Shown: positions 55,781 through 64,000 of the stretch, piece by piece
Position numbering within the stretch: the stretch's first letter is position 1
Layout: the number at the start of each line of letters is the position of its first letter
NCBI GenBank assembly: GCA_947311845.1
Contig: CAMZMU010000111.1
Span: 25,209,023 to 25,273,022 of the forward strand
DNA from: Poa pratensis
Taxonomy: Eukaryota > Streptophyta > Magnoliopsida > Poales > Poaceae
Direction: 5' to 3'
Length of the DNA stretch: 64,000 nt
Made by a program: the position numbers and the translations under genes
Notes under the pieces: model-generated
Told to the model about the DNA's origin: nothing
What the model saw: the letters and a program-made list of their open reading frames with translations, nothing else
Databases searched by the model: none

Positions 55781-56381
55781 CTTCCTTTTCGGAGAGCAAT
55801 TGATCCAAATTTCAGCAGCAAAGATGGGCTGAGCAAGTAGATCGAAAAATCTCGAGCAAGAGCAGCAAGAACACGAGTTTGAGCAATGGTGGTGTGTTTG
55901 GTCGGGAGAGAGAAAGGAGTGGGAGGAGAGGAGTAAGTGGAGGGCCAGGTGGACCCCACACCAGGGCAGGGCGCGGCCTGCCCTCCACCGCGCCGTGGTG
56001 GTGTGGTGGCCTGGTGGGTCCCCCTGGTCATCCTCTGGTACTCCCACGTTCCTCTTTAAAAACTAGGACTTTTAAATATTTTTCAGAATTTTTTGAAAAC
56101 TTTTATTTCTGACATTTTCTGGGTATTTTAAACAATGAAAACTAGACAAAATGAATTTATGTAAAGACCAAACATTACTTAACTTTGCAAATTACAGTAG
56201 CAAAACAGTAGGTAAAAACAAAGTGAGAAAGAAAAATGTTGTTTAGCAATTTTATGCATGTAAAACATATTTGTTAACAAGGTTGATCAAGTCTTGCCAC
56301 CAAATACATTTTATATGACATAAAAGAATTAAACCACATTGAACAATCATGTTACCTTAAATGGTATAGCTATAGATCCAA
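55781..56381 (-). other. Junction where pol is missing in element F
   Basis: Only 600 bases separate the end of the protease frame from the ORF1-like gene. In complete Athila elements about 3 kb of reverse transcriptase, RNase H and integrase would lie between them. No fragment of those domains is visible here. Confidence 0.6.
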
Positions 56382-59054
56382 TCATAAATATTGAAGTTCT
56401 TCATGAGGTTCATATATAGGGCAATCAATACTTCCCACTTTGATACTTTTAATATTGGTAATTGTATTAACTCCAAATATTTTGTCCAGCTTCTTGGGAA
56501 AATAAACAGTATGCTCTTTGTCATTAACATGGAAAGTCACTTTTCCTTTGTTGCAATCAATAACAGCCCCTGCAGTGTTAAGAAAAGGTCTTCCAAGAAT
56601 AATAGACATATTATCATCTTCAGGCATTTCAAGCACAACAAAATCAGTTAATATCAAGCAATTATTAGCCACTTGAACAGGAACATCTTCACATATACCA
56701 ACAGGAACAGCAGTAGATTTATCAGCCATTTGCAAAGATATATCAGTTGGTATCAATTTTTCCAAGTAAAGTCTCTTGTAAAGAGAAAAAGGCATAACAC
56801 TCACCCCTGCACCTAAATCACATAAGGCAGTTCTAACATAGTTATTTTTGATTGAGCAAGGAATAGTTGGTATACCTGGATCTCCAAGCTTCTTTGGAAC
56901 CTTACCATTGAAAGAATAATTAGCAAGCATGGTAGAAATCTCTTCATTAGGAATCTTTCTCTTGTTAGAGACAATATCTTTCATGTACTTTGAATAGGGA
57001 GGTAACTTAATAGCATCAGTCAAAGGAATTTGCAAAAACAAAGGTTTCATCCATTCACAAAATTTGTTATAATGTTCTTCTTCCTTAGATTTGAGTTTCT
57101 TAGTAGGAAAAGGCATTTGTTTTTGCACCCAAGGTTCTCTTTCATTACCATGTTTCTTAGCAAGAAAATCTTCTTTAGTGTACTTTTTGTTTTTAGAATG
57201 CTTTTCAGGTTCCTCTTCACTTTCCTCTTTATCAGAAGCATCATTCTTATCTTTATCATTAGCATGTTCATTACCACTCTCAGTTTCAGCATCAGAGATA
57301 GATATACTATTTGGATTATTAACATGCTCATTGTCTTTAATAGGTTCAGGAGATTCCTCAACATGTTTATGTTTCTTCTTCTTCTTTTTCTTAGAAGGAG
57401 TAGTAGTTTCATTAACTAGTTGAGAATCTTGCTCAATTCTTTTAGGATGTCCCTCAGGATATAAAGGATCCTGAGTGGAAGCACCACCTCTAGTTGCTAT
57501 ACCAAAAGCATGTTTATCATTTTCTCTAGAAGCATTACCTAGCAAATCTTTTTGCACTTTAGTCAATTGCTCAATTTGAGTTTGAACCATATGAAAATGT
57601 TTAATGAGTATTTTAACATCATTAGAAGTTCTTTCCAAAACATCATGCAAATGATTAATGACATGAGAATTCTTTATGAAGCTATTTTCTATTCTCCAAT
57701 TGAAATTGTTTTGCTTAACAATGAAATTATCAAACTCATCTAAGCATTGATCAGGAGGTTTAGAATAAGGGATATCTCTATCATCAAAGCGTTGGAGAGA
57801 GTGTACCTCAACTGTAGATGAGTGAGGAATTGGCTTACACAATTCTTCTATAGGTGGAAGATTTTTCACATCTTCAGATTTAATACCTTTCTCCTTAAGA
57901 GATTTCTTGGCTTCTCTCATTTCTTCATCATTCAATTCAATTACTCCTCTTTTCCTCGGCGTAGGTACCGGAGTTGGTTCAGGCAGGGTCCAATCATCAT
58001 GATTTTGGCTTATCTTAGCCAATAATTCCTCGGCTTCATCTGGAGTTCTTTTCCTGAAAACACAACCAGCACAACTATCCAGGTATGTCCTAGATTCAAC
58101 AGTTAGTCCATTATAAAATATATCAAGAAGTTCATTTTTAGCTAGTTGATGTCCAGGCCGAGCTCTAAGTAAAGAACAAAACCTTGCCCAAGATTCAGGC
58201 ATTTTCTCTCCCTCATTTTGCTTAAAGTTAAAGATTTTCTGTAAAGCAGCATGTTGAGCACTAGCAGGAAAATATTTCTGAAAGAAAGCATTGACTAAAC
58301 CCATCGGGCTCTCAATAGATCCAGGAGATAAATCATTAAACCAAGTTTTAGCTTCATCTTTCAATGAGAAAGGGAAAATTTTAGTAACAAAGTAACTGCG
58401 TTTCTTAATATCATCAGAAAACAAACTACTCAGAGTAGAGAGAGTGTTCATATGTTCTACAGCACTTTCATTTTCAGTTCCTCGAAAAGGTTCTTTCTCA
58501 GCAATAGTTATAAAAGACAAGTCCACAGAGAAATCATAATCTTTATCTTTTATATTTATGGGAGATGTAGCAAATTTAGCATCAGGAGAAAGTTTATAGT
58601 TGACAGCACGTCTTTGAAGAAGATTTTTAATAGCATTAACATCTTTAGAGGTATCACAATTCATGCATTCATCAATAAAGTCATCATCAAGTTCAACATA
58701 AGTTTCCTCAAGATCATCACTAGTAGTTTCTCTTGTTTCAGGTGAATAAGCAGGTGTAACAGGAGTTTCATTAGGTGTTTCAGTATTTTCAAGTTGTTTA
58801 GATTTAGCAATTGTAGCATCTAGAAAAGGACCTAGTGAACCTCTTTCATCAAGCACAGTAGAAGCATCATCAAATTCATCAGAAACATTCTCAGATTCAG
58901 CAGAAGTAGCAGCACGTGAAGCATGTGCATGTGGTGGTGTGACAAGTTGACTTATAACAGACGGTGAATCAAGAGCAGCAGAAGTGTTCAGAGTTGTACC
59001 TCTCCTTGTAGTGGATGGCAATATGCGAACCTTATCATCACGAGGTTTACCCAT
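56382..59054 (-). CDS. Element F gag and protease, 890 aa, intact
   Basis: The open frame begins in the LTR, but the first ATG with a sensible start after the primer site is at 59054 (MGKPRDDKV). Residues 186-350 form the gag capsid region (WFNDLSPGSIESP, FFQKYFPASAQHAALQKIF, LDIFYNGLTVESRTYLDSC). A Lys/Glu-rich low-complexity region follows at about 540-640. An aspartic protease ends the protein at about 735-860, with active site DLGAGVSVMP at residue 746 and the later motif IILGRPFLNTAGAVID. Gag builds the particle and protease cuts the polyprotein. The Leu after the catalytic Asp (DLGA rather than DTGA or DSGA) is, as I recall, usual in Athila elements. I see no CCHC knuckle. The frame is intact but leads to no polymerase. 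Confidence 0.88.
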   Translation of the reverse strand: MGKPRDDKVRILPSTTRRGTTLNTSAALDSPSVISQLVTPPHAHASRAATSAESENVSDEFDDASTVLDERGSLGPFLDATIAKSKQLENTETPNETPVTPAYSPETRETTSDDLEETYVELDDDFIDECMNCDTSKDVNAIKNLLQRRAVNYKLSPDAKFATSPINIKDKDYDFSVDLSFITIAEKEPFRGTENESAVEHMNTLSTLSSLFSDDIKKRSYFVTKIFPFSLKDEAKTWFNDLSPGSIESPMGLVNAFFQKYFPASAQHAALQKIFNFKQNEGEKMPESWARFCSLLRARPGHQLAKNELLDIFYNGLTVESRTYLDSCAGCVFRKRTPDEAEELLAKISQNHDDWTLPEPTPVPTPRKRGVIELNDEEMREAKKSLKEKGIKSEDVKNLPPIEELCKPIPHSSTVEVHSLQRFDDRDIPYSKPPDQCLDEFDNFIVKQNNFNWRIENSFIKNSHVINHLHDVLERTSNDVKILIKHFHMVQTQIEQLTKVQKDLLGNASRENDKHAFGIATRGGASTQDPLYPEGHPKRIEQDSQLVNETTTPSKKKKKKKHKHVEESPEPIKDNEHVNNPNSISISDAETESGNEHANDKDKNDASDKEESEEEPEKHSKNKKYTKEDFLAKKHGNEREPWVQKQMPFPTKKLKSKEEEHYNKFCEWMKPLFLQIPLTDAIKLPPYSKYMKDIVSNKRKIPNEEISTMLANYSFNGKVPKKLGDPGIPTIPCSIKNNYVRTALCDLGAGVSVMPFSLYKRLYLEKLIPTDISLQMADKSTAVPVGICEDVPVQVANNCLILTDFVVLEMPEDDNMSIILGRPFLNTAGAVIDCNKGKVTFHVNDKEHTVYFPKKLDKIFGVNTITNIKSIKVGSIDCPIYEPHEELQYL

Positions 59055-59113
59055 GATGAATGAATTGCAGCGAGCAGTATGACTCCCTGGTGAGCTTATA
59101 AATAGAGCTATGC

Positions 59114-59131
59114 TCCCCGGCAACGGCGCCA
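59114..59131 (-). other. Element F primer binding site (tRNA-Asp type)
   Basis: On the minus strand it reads TGGCGCCGTTGCCGGGGA, the same as in A, B and C, 11 bases from the LTR. Confidence 0.87.
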
Positions 59132-59142
59132 GAAAATAGTCT

Positions 59143-60528
59143 TGATGACCCACAAGTATAGGGGATCGCAACAGTCTTCGAGGGAAGTAAAACCCAAATT
59201 TATTGATTCGACACAAGGGGAGCCAAAGAATATTTATAAGCCTTGACAGATGATTTGTCAGTTCAGCTGCACCTGGAAGTAGACTTGCTCGACACAGTTT
59301 ATCAGTAGCAACAGTTTTATGACAGTAGCAGTAGTGAAATAATAGCAGCAGTAAAATAAAGACAGCAGTAATAATTGCAGTAGACAGCAGGATTAAAATA
59401 CTGTAGGCATAGGGATGGATGAACGGGCGCTGCATGGATGAGATAATTCATGAAATAGTCATACATAGGGCAATTGCAGATAAATAATAATAAGGTATCC
59501 AAGTAATAATCAATCATAAGCATGTGTTCCGTATTTAGTCGTACGTGCTCGCAATGAGAAACTTGCACAACATCTTTTGTCCTACCAGCCCGTTTGCAGC
59601 GGGGCCTCAAGGGAAACTACTGGTAATTAAGGTGCTCCTTTTAATAAAGCACCGGAGCAAAGCATTAACACTCCGTGAACACATGTGATCCTCACGTCGC
59701 AACCATCCCCTCCGGTTATCCCAATTTCTGTCACTTTGGGGCCTCGGGTTCCGGACAGTGACGTGTGTATACAACTTATAGATATGATCCAAAACAATAA
59801 TTATCTCATGATTCAATAACATGTTCAGATCTGAGATCATGGCACTCGGGCCCTAAGTGACAAGCATTAAGCATAATAAGTTGCAACAATGACATAAAGT
59901 ACTACCGATGGATACTAGGCACCATGCCCTAACAAATCTCACAACTATTACATGAATGATCTCATCCAATCCCTACCATCCCCTCAGCCTACAGCGGGGA
60001 ATTACTCACACATGGATGGGGGAGTCATGGATGGTCGATGGAGAGGTGGCGGTGATGATGATGGCGATGATCTCCTCCAATTCCCCGTCCCGGCAGGGTG
60101 CCAGAACGGAGTTTCTGATCCCCGAAATAGGGTTTTCGATGGCGGCGGAGCTCTGGAAGTTTCTGGAAAAAGCGTCGATCCCCCGAAGTTTTTAGGTCAG
60201 AGGCTTTAGTAGTCCAAAGGGGAGCTGGGGGCCACACAGGGGGCCACACCACCCCTGGGCGCGGCAAGGGCCAACCGCGCCCTGGGTGCGTGTGGGCCCC
60301 TGTGCCCCCTCTGCTTCGTCTTCTGGCTCCGTGGGTCTTCTGGAAAAATAGAATTTCTGGAATTTTTCTGGAATTTTCCTGAAACTTTGACTTTCTGCAC
60401 AAAAAAAGACACCAAGGCAATTCTGCTGAAAACAGCGTTAGTCCGTGTTAGTTGCATTCAAATCACACAAATTAGAGGAAAACAATAGCAAAAGTGTTCG
60501 GAAAAGTGGATACGTTTTGGACGTATCA
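59143..60528 (-). repeat. Element F 5' LTR (1386 bp)
   Basis: It runs TGATACGTCC (60528) to GGTCATCA (59143) on the minus strand. It differs from the 3' LTR at scattered sites, for example TGATGACCC here against TGATAACCC at 51323. Confidence 0.92.
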
Positions 60529-60533
60529 GATGC

Positions 60534-61796
60534 CGGCAGCAGCCAGCGTCAGAAGAACAGTGGCCCTGCTTGGGGCTAGAACCAAGATGGGAAGAGGCAA
60601 TTCGGGGTCAGCAGAAGCCTTGGGATGACAAGCCGAGGTTAACTTATGAGACCATGTTAGATGGGCCATGCAGCTACCACACGCATGACCCTCGCAGGCC
60701 TGCTAATCATTCAACTCGGCAGTGTAGTTGGTATCATCGCACATTGAAGGAAGGGGGAGGATCAGGAGCAAACCAGCAAATGGGAGCACCTCAGAGACCT
60801 CCAGCACAGAGGCATGTACCGCTCACCGGGGCAAACACTATCCCAGTGAATGCACCTCCTGCGAGGCCGGCAGCTCCTAGGCCTGTTAATCAGGTGAATA
60901 TCGGAGGCAATGGTGGCAACGCTGGTCCGAGTCGTCAGGCAGAATATCGCCAGGGTGAATACAGAGAAGCTCATCAGAGCTATGTGCTGTTTGTGACGGA
61001 GCCATCTGACAAGCAAAGCTTGCATCGGCATTTGATGGAGGTAAATGCCGTTATGCCAGCTGTGCCGAAATATATGAACTGGGCTGATCAAAAGGTCAGT
61101 TGGGGCATAGATGATCATCCTCGGATCATGCCAAGTCCGGGATGTTACGCTCTAATTGTGGATCCGACATTCATCAGGCCCACCCTCAATGTCAGGTTCA
61201 CCCGAGTTCTCGTTGACAATGGGAGCAGTATCAACATCATGTACCGAGACACCATGGTGAAGATGGGAATCGCGGCAAACATGTTGCAGCCAAGTCATAC
61301 AACCTTTCATGGCATAGTACCGGGTGTGTCATGTGCACCTATGGGCAAAATCTGGGTTGATGTGTTGTTCGGCACCCAGGACAACTGCAGAACAGAGAGC
61401 ATAGAGTTCGAGGTAGTGGATCTCGAAAGTCCATACCATGCTTTGCTCGGCAGGCCAGCCTTGGCCAAGTTCATTATATCTACCCATGTGGCTTACCTCA
61501 AAATGAAGATGCCTGGACCTAACGGTATTATCACCATCTCGGGGAACTACAAGTGCTCCATCGAGTGTGCCTCGGCTGGCTCGTGTCTGGCCGAGTCTTT
61601 AATCATAGCTGCTGAGAAGAAGAGAATTTATGAAGTGGTTGCGCTGGCCCAGTCAGCTCAACTCGGTATGCCGGGTATGGCCAACCCGGAGCAAAATGCG
61701 TCATTCCAGGTGCCCAAAGAGACAAAGAAAATCAATGTTGATCCGGCGTTCCCAGAGAACAATGCCATCATTGGAACCGGGTTAACTGAGAAATAG
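60534..61796 (+). pseudogene. Element E gag 3' end and protease, with stops and a frameshift
   Basis: Past element F the gag frame continues to a TAG at 60577-60579. Near 60604-60607 one G seems lost from a G-run. From there the frame that also encodes the later domains is open to the TAG at 61794-61796. The gag tail holds a Cys/His region (GPCSYHTHDP, STRQCSWYH). The protease follows, with active site VDNGSSINIMY (Asp codon 61215-61217) and ALLGRPALAKF. The protease would free gag and pol products. Asn follows the catalytic Asp, where I would expect Gly, Thr or Ser in other elements. None of the lesions looks recent relative to F, since they lie on both sides of it. Confidence 0.82.
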
Positions 61797-64000
61797 GAAA
61801 GCAAGCTCAGTCACTTCCTCCGTGAGAATCGGGATATATTTGCTTGGTCAAATCATGACCTGCCAGGTGTTCCGAGTGAGTTGGCTGAGCACTCTTTGTT
61901 TGTCAGACCGGATATGAAACCGGTAAAGCAACCAATGCGCCGTTGGGCGGATGAAAGGAGAAAGGTGATTGGCGATGAACTGGCCAAGTTACTCGCAGCT
62001 GGGTTTATCATGGAAGTACTGCACCCGGACTGGTTGGCTAATCCAGTTCTGGTAGAGAAGAAAAAGGATGAACCTTTGGTGATCAAGGTGTGGCGCATGT
62101 GTATAGACTTCACAAACTTGAACAAGGAATGTCCAAAGGATCCATTCCCGCTGCCTCGAATTGATCAAGTGATCGATTCCACAGCCGGGTGTGAGCTGTT
62201 ATCCTTTGTGGATGCTTATTCTGGTTTTCACCAGATACCGCTTAACCCAGTCGATCAAATAAAGACTGCTTTCATTACCCCGTACGGGGCTTACTGCTTT
62301 CGAGTTATGACATTCGGTTTGAGAAATGCTGGTGCTACGTACCAGAGATGTATGCAAAAGTGCTTGCATGATCAGGTAGGCAAAAATGCGCAAGTATATG
62401 CTGATGATATAGTCATCAAAACCAAAGAAAAAGCCACGCTAATTGATGATCTTAGCGAAACATTTGCAAACTTGAGGAAATTCCGGTTGAAACTTAATCC
62501 GGACAAGTGCACTTTTGGTGTACCAGCAGGAAAGTTACTCGGTTTCCTCGTATCTAGCCGAGGTATCGAGGTAAATCCGACAAAGATCCATGCTATTGAA
62601 AGCATGAGGTTGCCGAGATGTCTCAAAGATGTGCAGAAATTCACTGGATGTTTAGCATCTTTAAGTCGGTTTGTTAGCAGGCTGGGAGAAAAGGCATTGC
62701 CTTTATACGAGCTAATGAAGAAAAGTGATAACTTCACGTGGACCCCGCAAGCGGATGCGGCGTTCACCGAGTTAAAAAGGATGTTAGCAACTGCACCGAT
62801 ACTGGCCTCACCATTGCCCAAAGAGCCGATGTTGCTCTACATTGCAGCCACAAACCGAGTTGTCAGTGCAGTCATTGTGGTGGAGAGAGAAGAAAATGGT
62901 AAAACCGTGCAGAGGCCGGTATATTATCTGAGCGAGGTGATCTCGTTGTCCAAGCAGAACTATCCTCATTACCAGAAAATGACCTATGGTGTCTACATGG
63001 CAGCCAAGAAATTAAAGCATTATTTTCAAGAGCATTCAGTCACAGTGGTATGTGAGGCTCCTATCTCGGAGATCATCAATTGCAAAGATGCGACTGGCCG
63101 AGTAGCCAAGTGGGCCATAGAGGTGTCCCCTTACGCACCACTTTATGAGAGAAGAGATACCATCAAGTCTCAGGCACTGCCGGATTTCTTGGTGGATTGG
63201 GCCGAGATGCAATATGAACCACCACTGCCTGACTCCAATTACTGGAGAATGCATTTTGATGGATCCAAGACAAAAATTGGTCTGGGTGCCGGGGTAGTTC
63301 TTACCTCGCCAAAGCAAGACCAGCTGAGATATGTGTTGCAAATCCATTTTGCGGCATCTAACAATGTGGCCGAGTATGAGGCACTTGTTCATGGGCTCAA
63401 TGTGGCCAAGGAGATTGGTATTCGCCGGATTGAGTGCTTCGGAGATTCGGATCTGGTGGTGCAGCAAGCCTCGGGAAACTGGGATGCTTTGGACGCCAAT
63501 ATGGCGTTATATCGGTTTCATGTACAGAAGATCTCGGGGTTCTTTGAAGGCTGCGAGTTCAAGCATGTACCTCGGGCGGAAAATGAAGCAGCTGACATAC
63601 TGTCCAAGCTAGGTTCGTCTCGGGATCCAATTCCTCCCGGCATATCCTTGGAGCATCTCAGGAAGCCATCCATCAAACCCTCGCCAGAGTCCGAGTCAAT
63701 CTTTATCCCGGCAAAACCGGAATCTGGAGCTGTGCCCATGGACATTGATGTCGGGTGCATCTGGGAAAACCCGGGGACTGATTGGCAGGTCGCGGGGACT
63801 GGCTGCATAGTGTCGGAGGAGGCAATGTCGGTTTGTTTCATGGATGTGGATGATCCTTTGTTTCCAGTGCATACTGTGCCGGAATGGGCACAACCCACAA
63901 TGACATATGACAGATGGAAGTTTGCCGAGCAATGAAGTTGAGGCCAGGCAAATACAAAGAAGATCCAAGGCATATACCATCATCAACCATGAGTTATACA
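61797..64000 (+). pseudogene. Element E reverse transcriptase and RNase H, frameshifted, cut by window
   Basis: The frame is the same as the protease frame, separated from it by the TAG at 61794. Reverse transcriptase motifs follow in order: RMCIDFTNLNKECPKDPFPL, FVDAYSGFHQI, FGLRNAGATYQRCM and the catalytic YADD (62397-62408). After a connection region, RNase H begins with FDGSKTKIG (about 63255) and continues with AEYEA and GDSDLV, which carry the other acidic residues. The style fits the Tat lineage of Ty3/gypsy elements. The frame ends at a TGA at 63933-63935. One base earlier, a second frame continues with protein that reads like the start of the region before integrase (EARQIQRRSKAYTIIN), so a 1-base shift lies near 63930. 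Integrase should follow to the right of the window. Confidence 0.88.

Larger units (their letters stand above)
51323..60528 (-). mobile_element. Element F: Athila-type LTR retrotransposon lacking polymerase, minus strand
   Basis: It is flanked by the perfect duplication GATGC (51318-51322 and 60529-60533). Its LTRs are 51323-52707 (1385 bp) and 59143-60528 (1386 bp) and differ at a few dozen positions by eye. On the minus strand the order is LTR, primer site, gag with protease, a gap where polymerase and integrase would be, a decayed ATHILA ORF1-like gene, noncoding DNA and LTR. It interrupts gag of element E. Confidence 0.93.
48142..64000 (+). mobile_element. Element E: decayed Tat-type Ty3/gypsy retrotransposon, right end outside window
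   Basis: The order is LTR (48142-49174), tRNA-Lys-type primer site, gag, protease, reverse transcriptase and RNase H, with integrase and the 3' LTR expected to the right. Element F splits gag. Three in-frame stops and two frameshifts are visible, so this copy is dead. Confidence 0.92.

Noticed and set aside
55673..56047. 124-codon frame read as a separate gene
   Set aside because: Only its end (MVGNQLNYEELE onward) belongs to the ORF1-like gene; the upstream part is noncoding.
61794..61796. Programmed readthrough stop between protease and reverse transcriptase of E
   Set aside because: Other stops and shifts in the same element make decay the simpler explanation; kept only as a test in the findings.

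Overview
This window looks like nuclear DNA from a large-genome grass, most likely a Pooideae relative of wheat, barley, rye or ryegrass. The signs are LTRs that begin TGATACGTC(T/C)CAA, tRNA-Asp-type primer sites, Sabrina-like 3' regions (recognised from memory), Stowaway-type miniature elements, a CACTA end and a 180-bp SINE. I found no intact host protein gene, no rRNA, tRNA or CRISPR array, and nothing prokaryotic. Almost all convincing open frames belong to LTR retrotransposons. The one recognisable host-type gene is a broken AP2/ERF-domain gene.

Layout from left to right. Element A (1-6062, minus strand; its left LTR runs out of the window) sits inside the 5' LTR of element B (6063-14059, plus). 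B in turn interrupts a fold-back miniature element (14060-14399). A low-copy stretch (14400-16048) leads to a DNA transposon with PIF/Harbinger-like ends and TTA duplications (16049-34358), which carries the AP2/ERF-like gene. Element C (16723-33635) lies inside that gene with a perfect CTCGG duplication, and element D (24303-32388) lies inside the 3' LTR of C. From 34362 to 48141 the sequence is older: diverged copies of a roughly 2.2-kb tandem unit (labelled blocks U, Q and R here), peppered with Stowaway-like elements, a LINE 3' end, a CACTA end with 5S rRNA-like sequence, a GC-rich retroposon, a SINE and a Mutator-type miniature element. From 48142 onward lies element E, a decayed Tat-type Ty3/gypsy retrotransposon (gag, protease, reverse transcriptase, RNase H) that leaves the window on the right. 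It is split by element F (51323-60528, minus; duplication GATGC), an Athila-type derivative.

Function. A, B, C, D and F all use the same kind of primer site but encode no reverse transcriptase or integrase. B and C carry identical 909-residue gag-like proteins. D carries a frameshifted version. A carries a short protein sharing only the C-terminal part. F carries gag plus protease and a decayed ATHILA ORF1-like gene. They must be copied by a partner outside the window. E is the only element here with a polymerase, but it has a different primer site and several stops and frameshifts. Relative age, from LTR pairs compared by eye: C and D youngest (LTR pairs nearly identical), B also young, F older (a few percent apart), E oldest (heavily mutated).

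Limits: all comparisons were made by eye within this window. Family names such as Sabrina, Athila, Tat, Stowaway and Harbinger come from remembered features, not from a database search.
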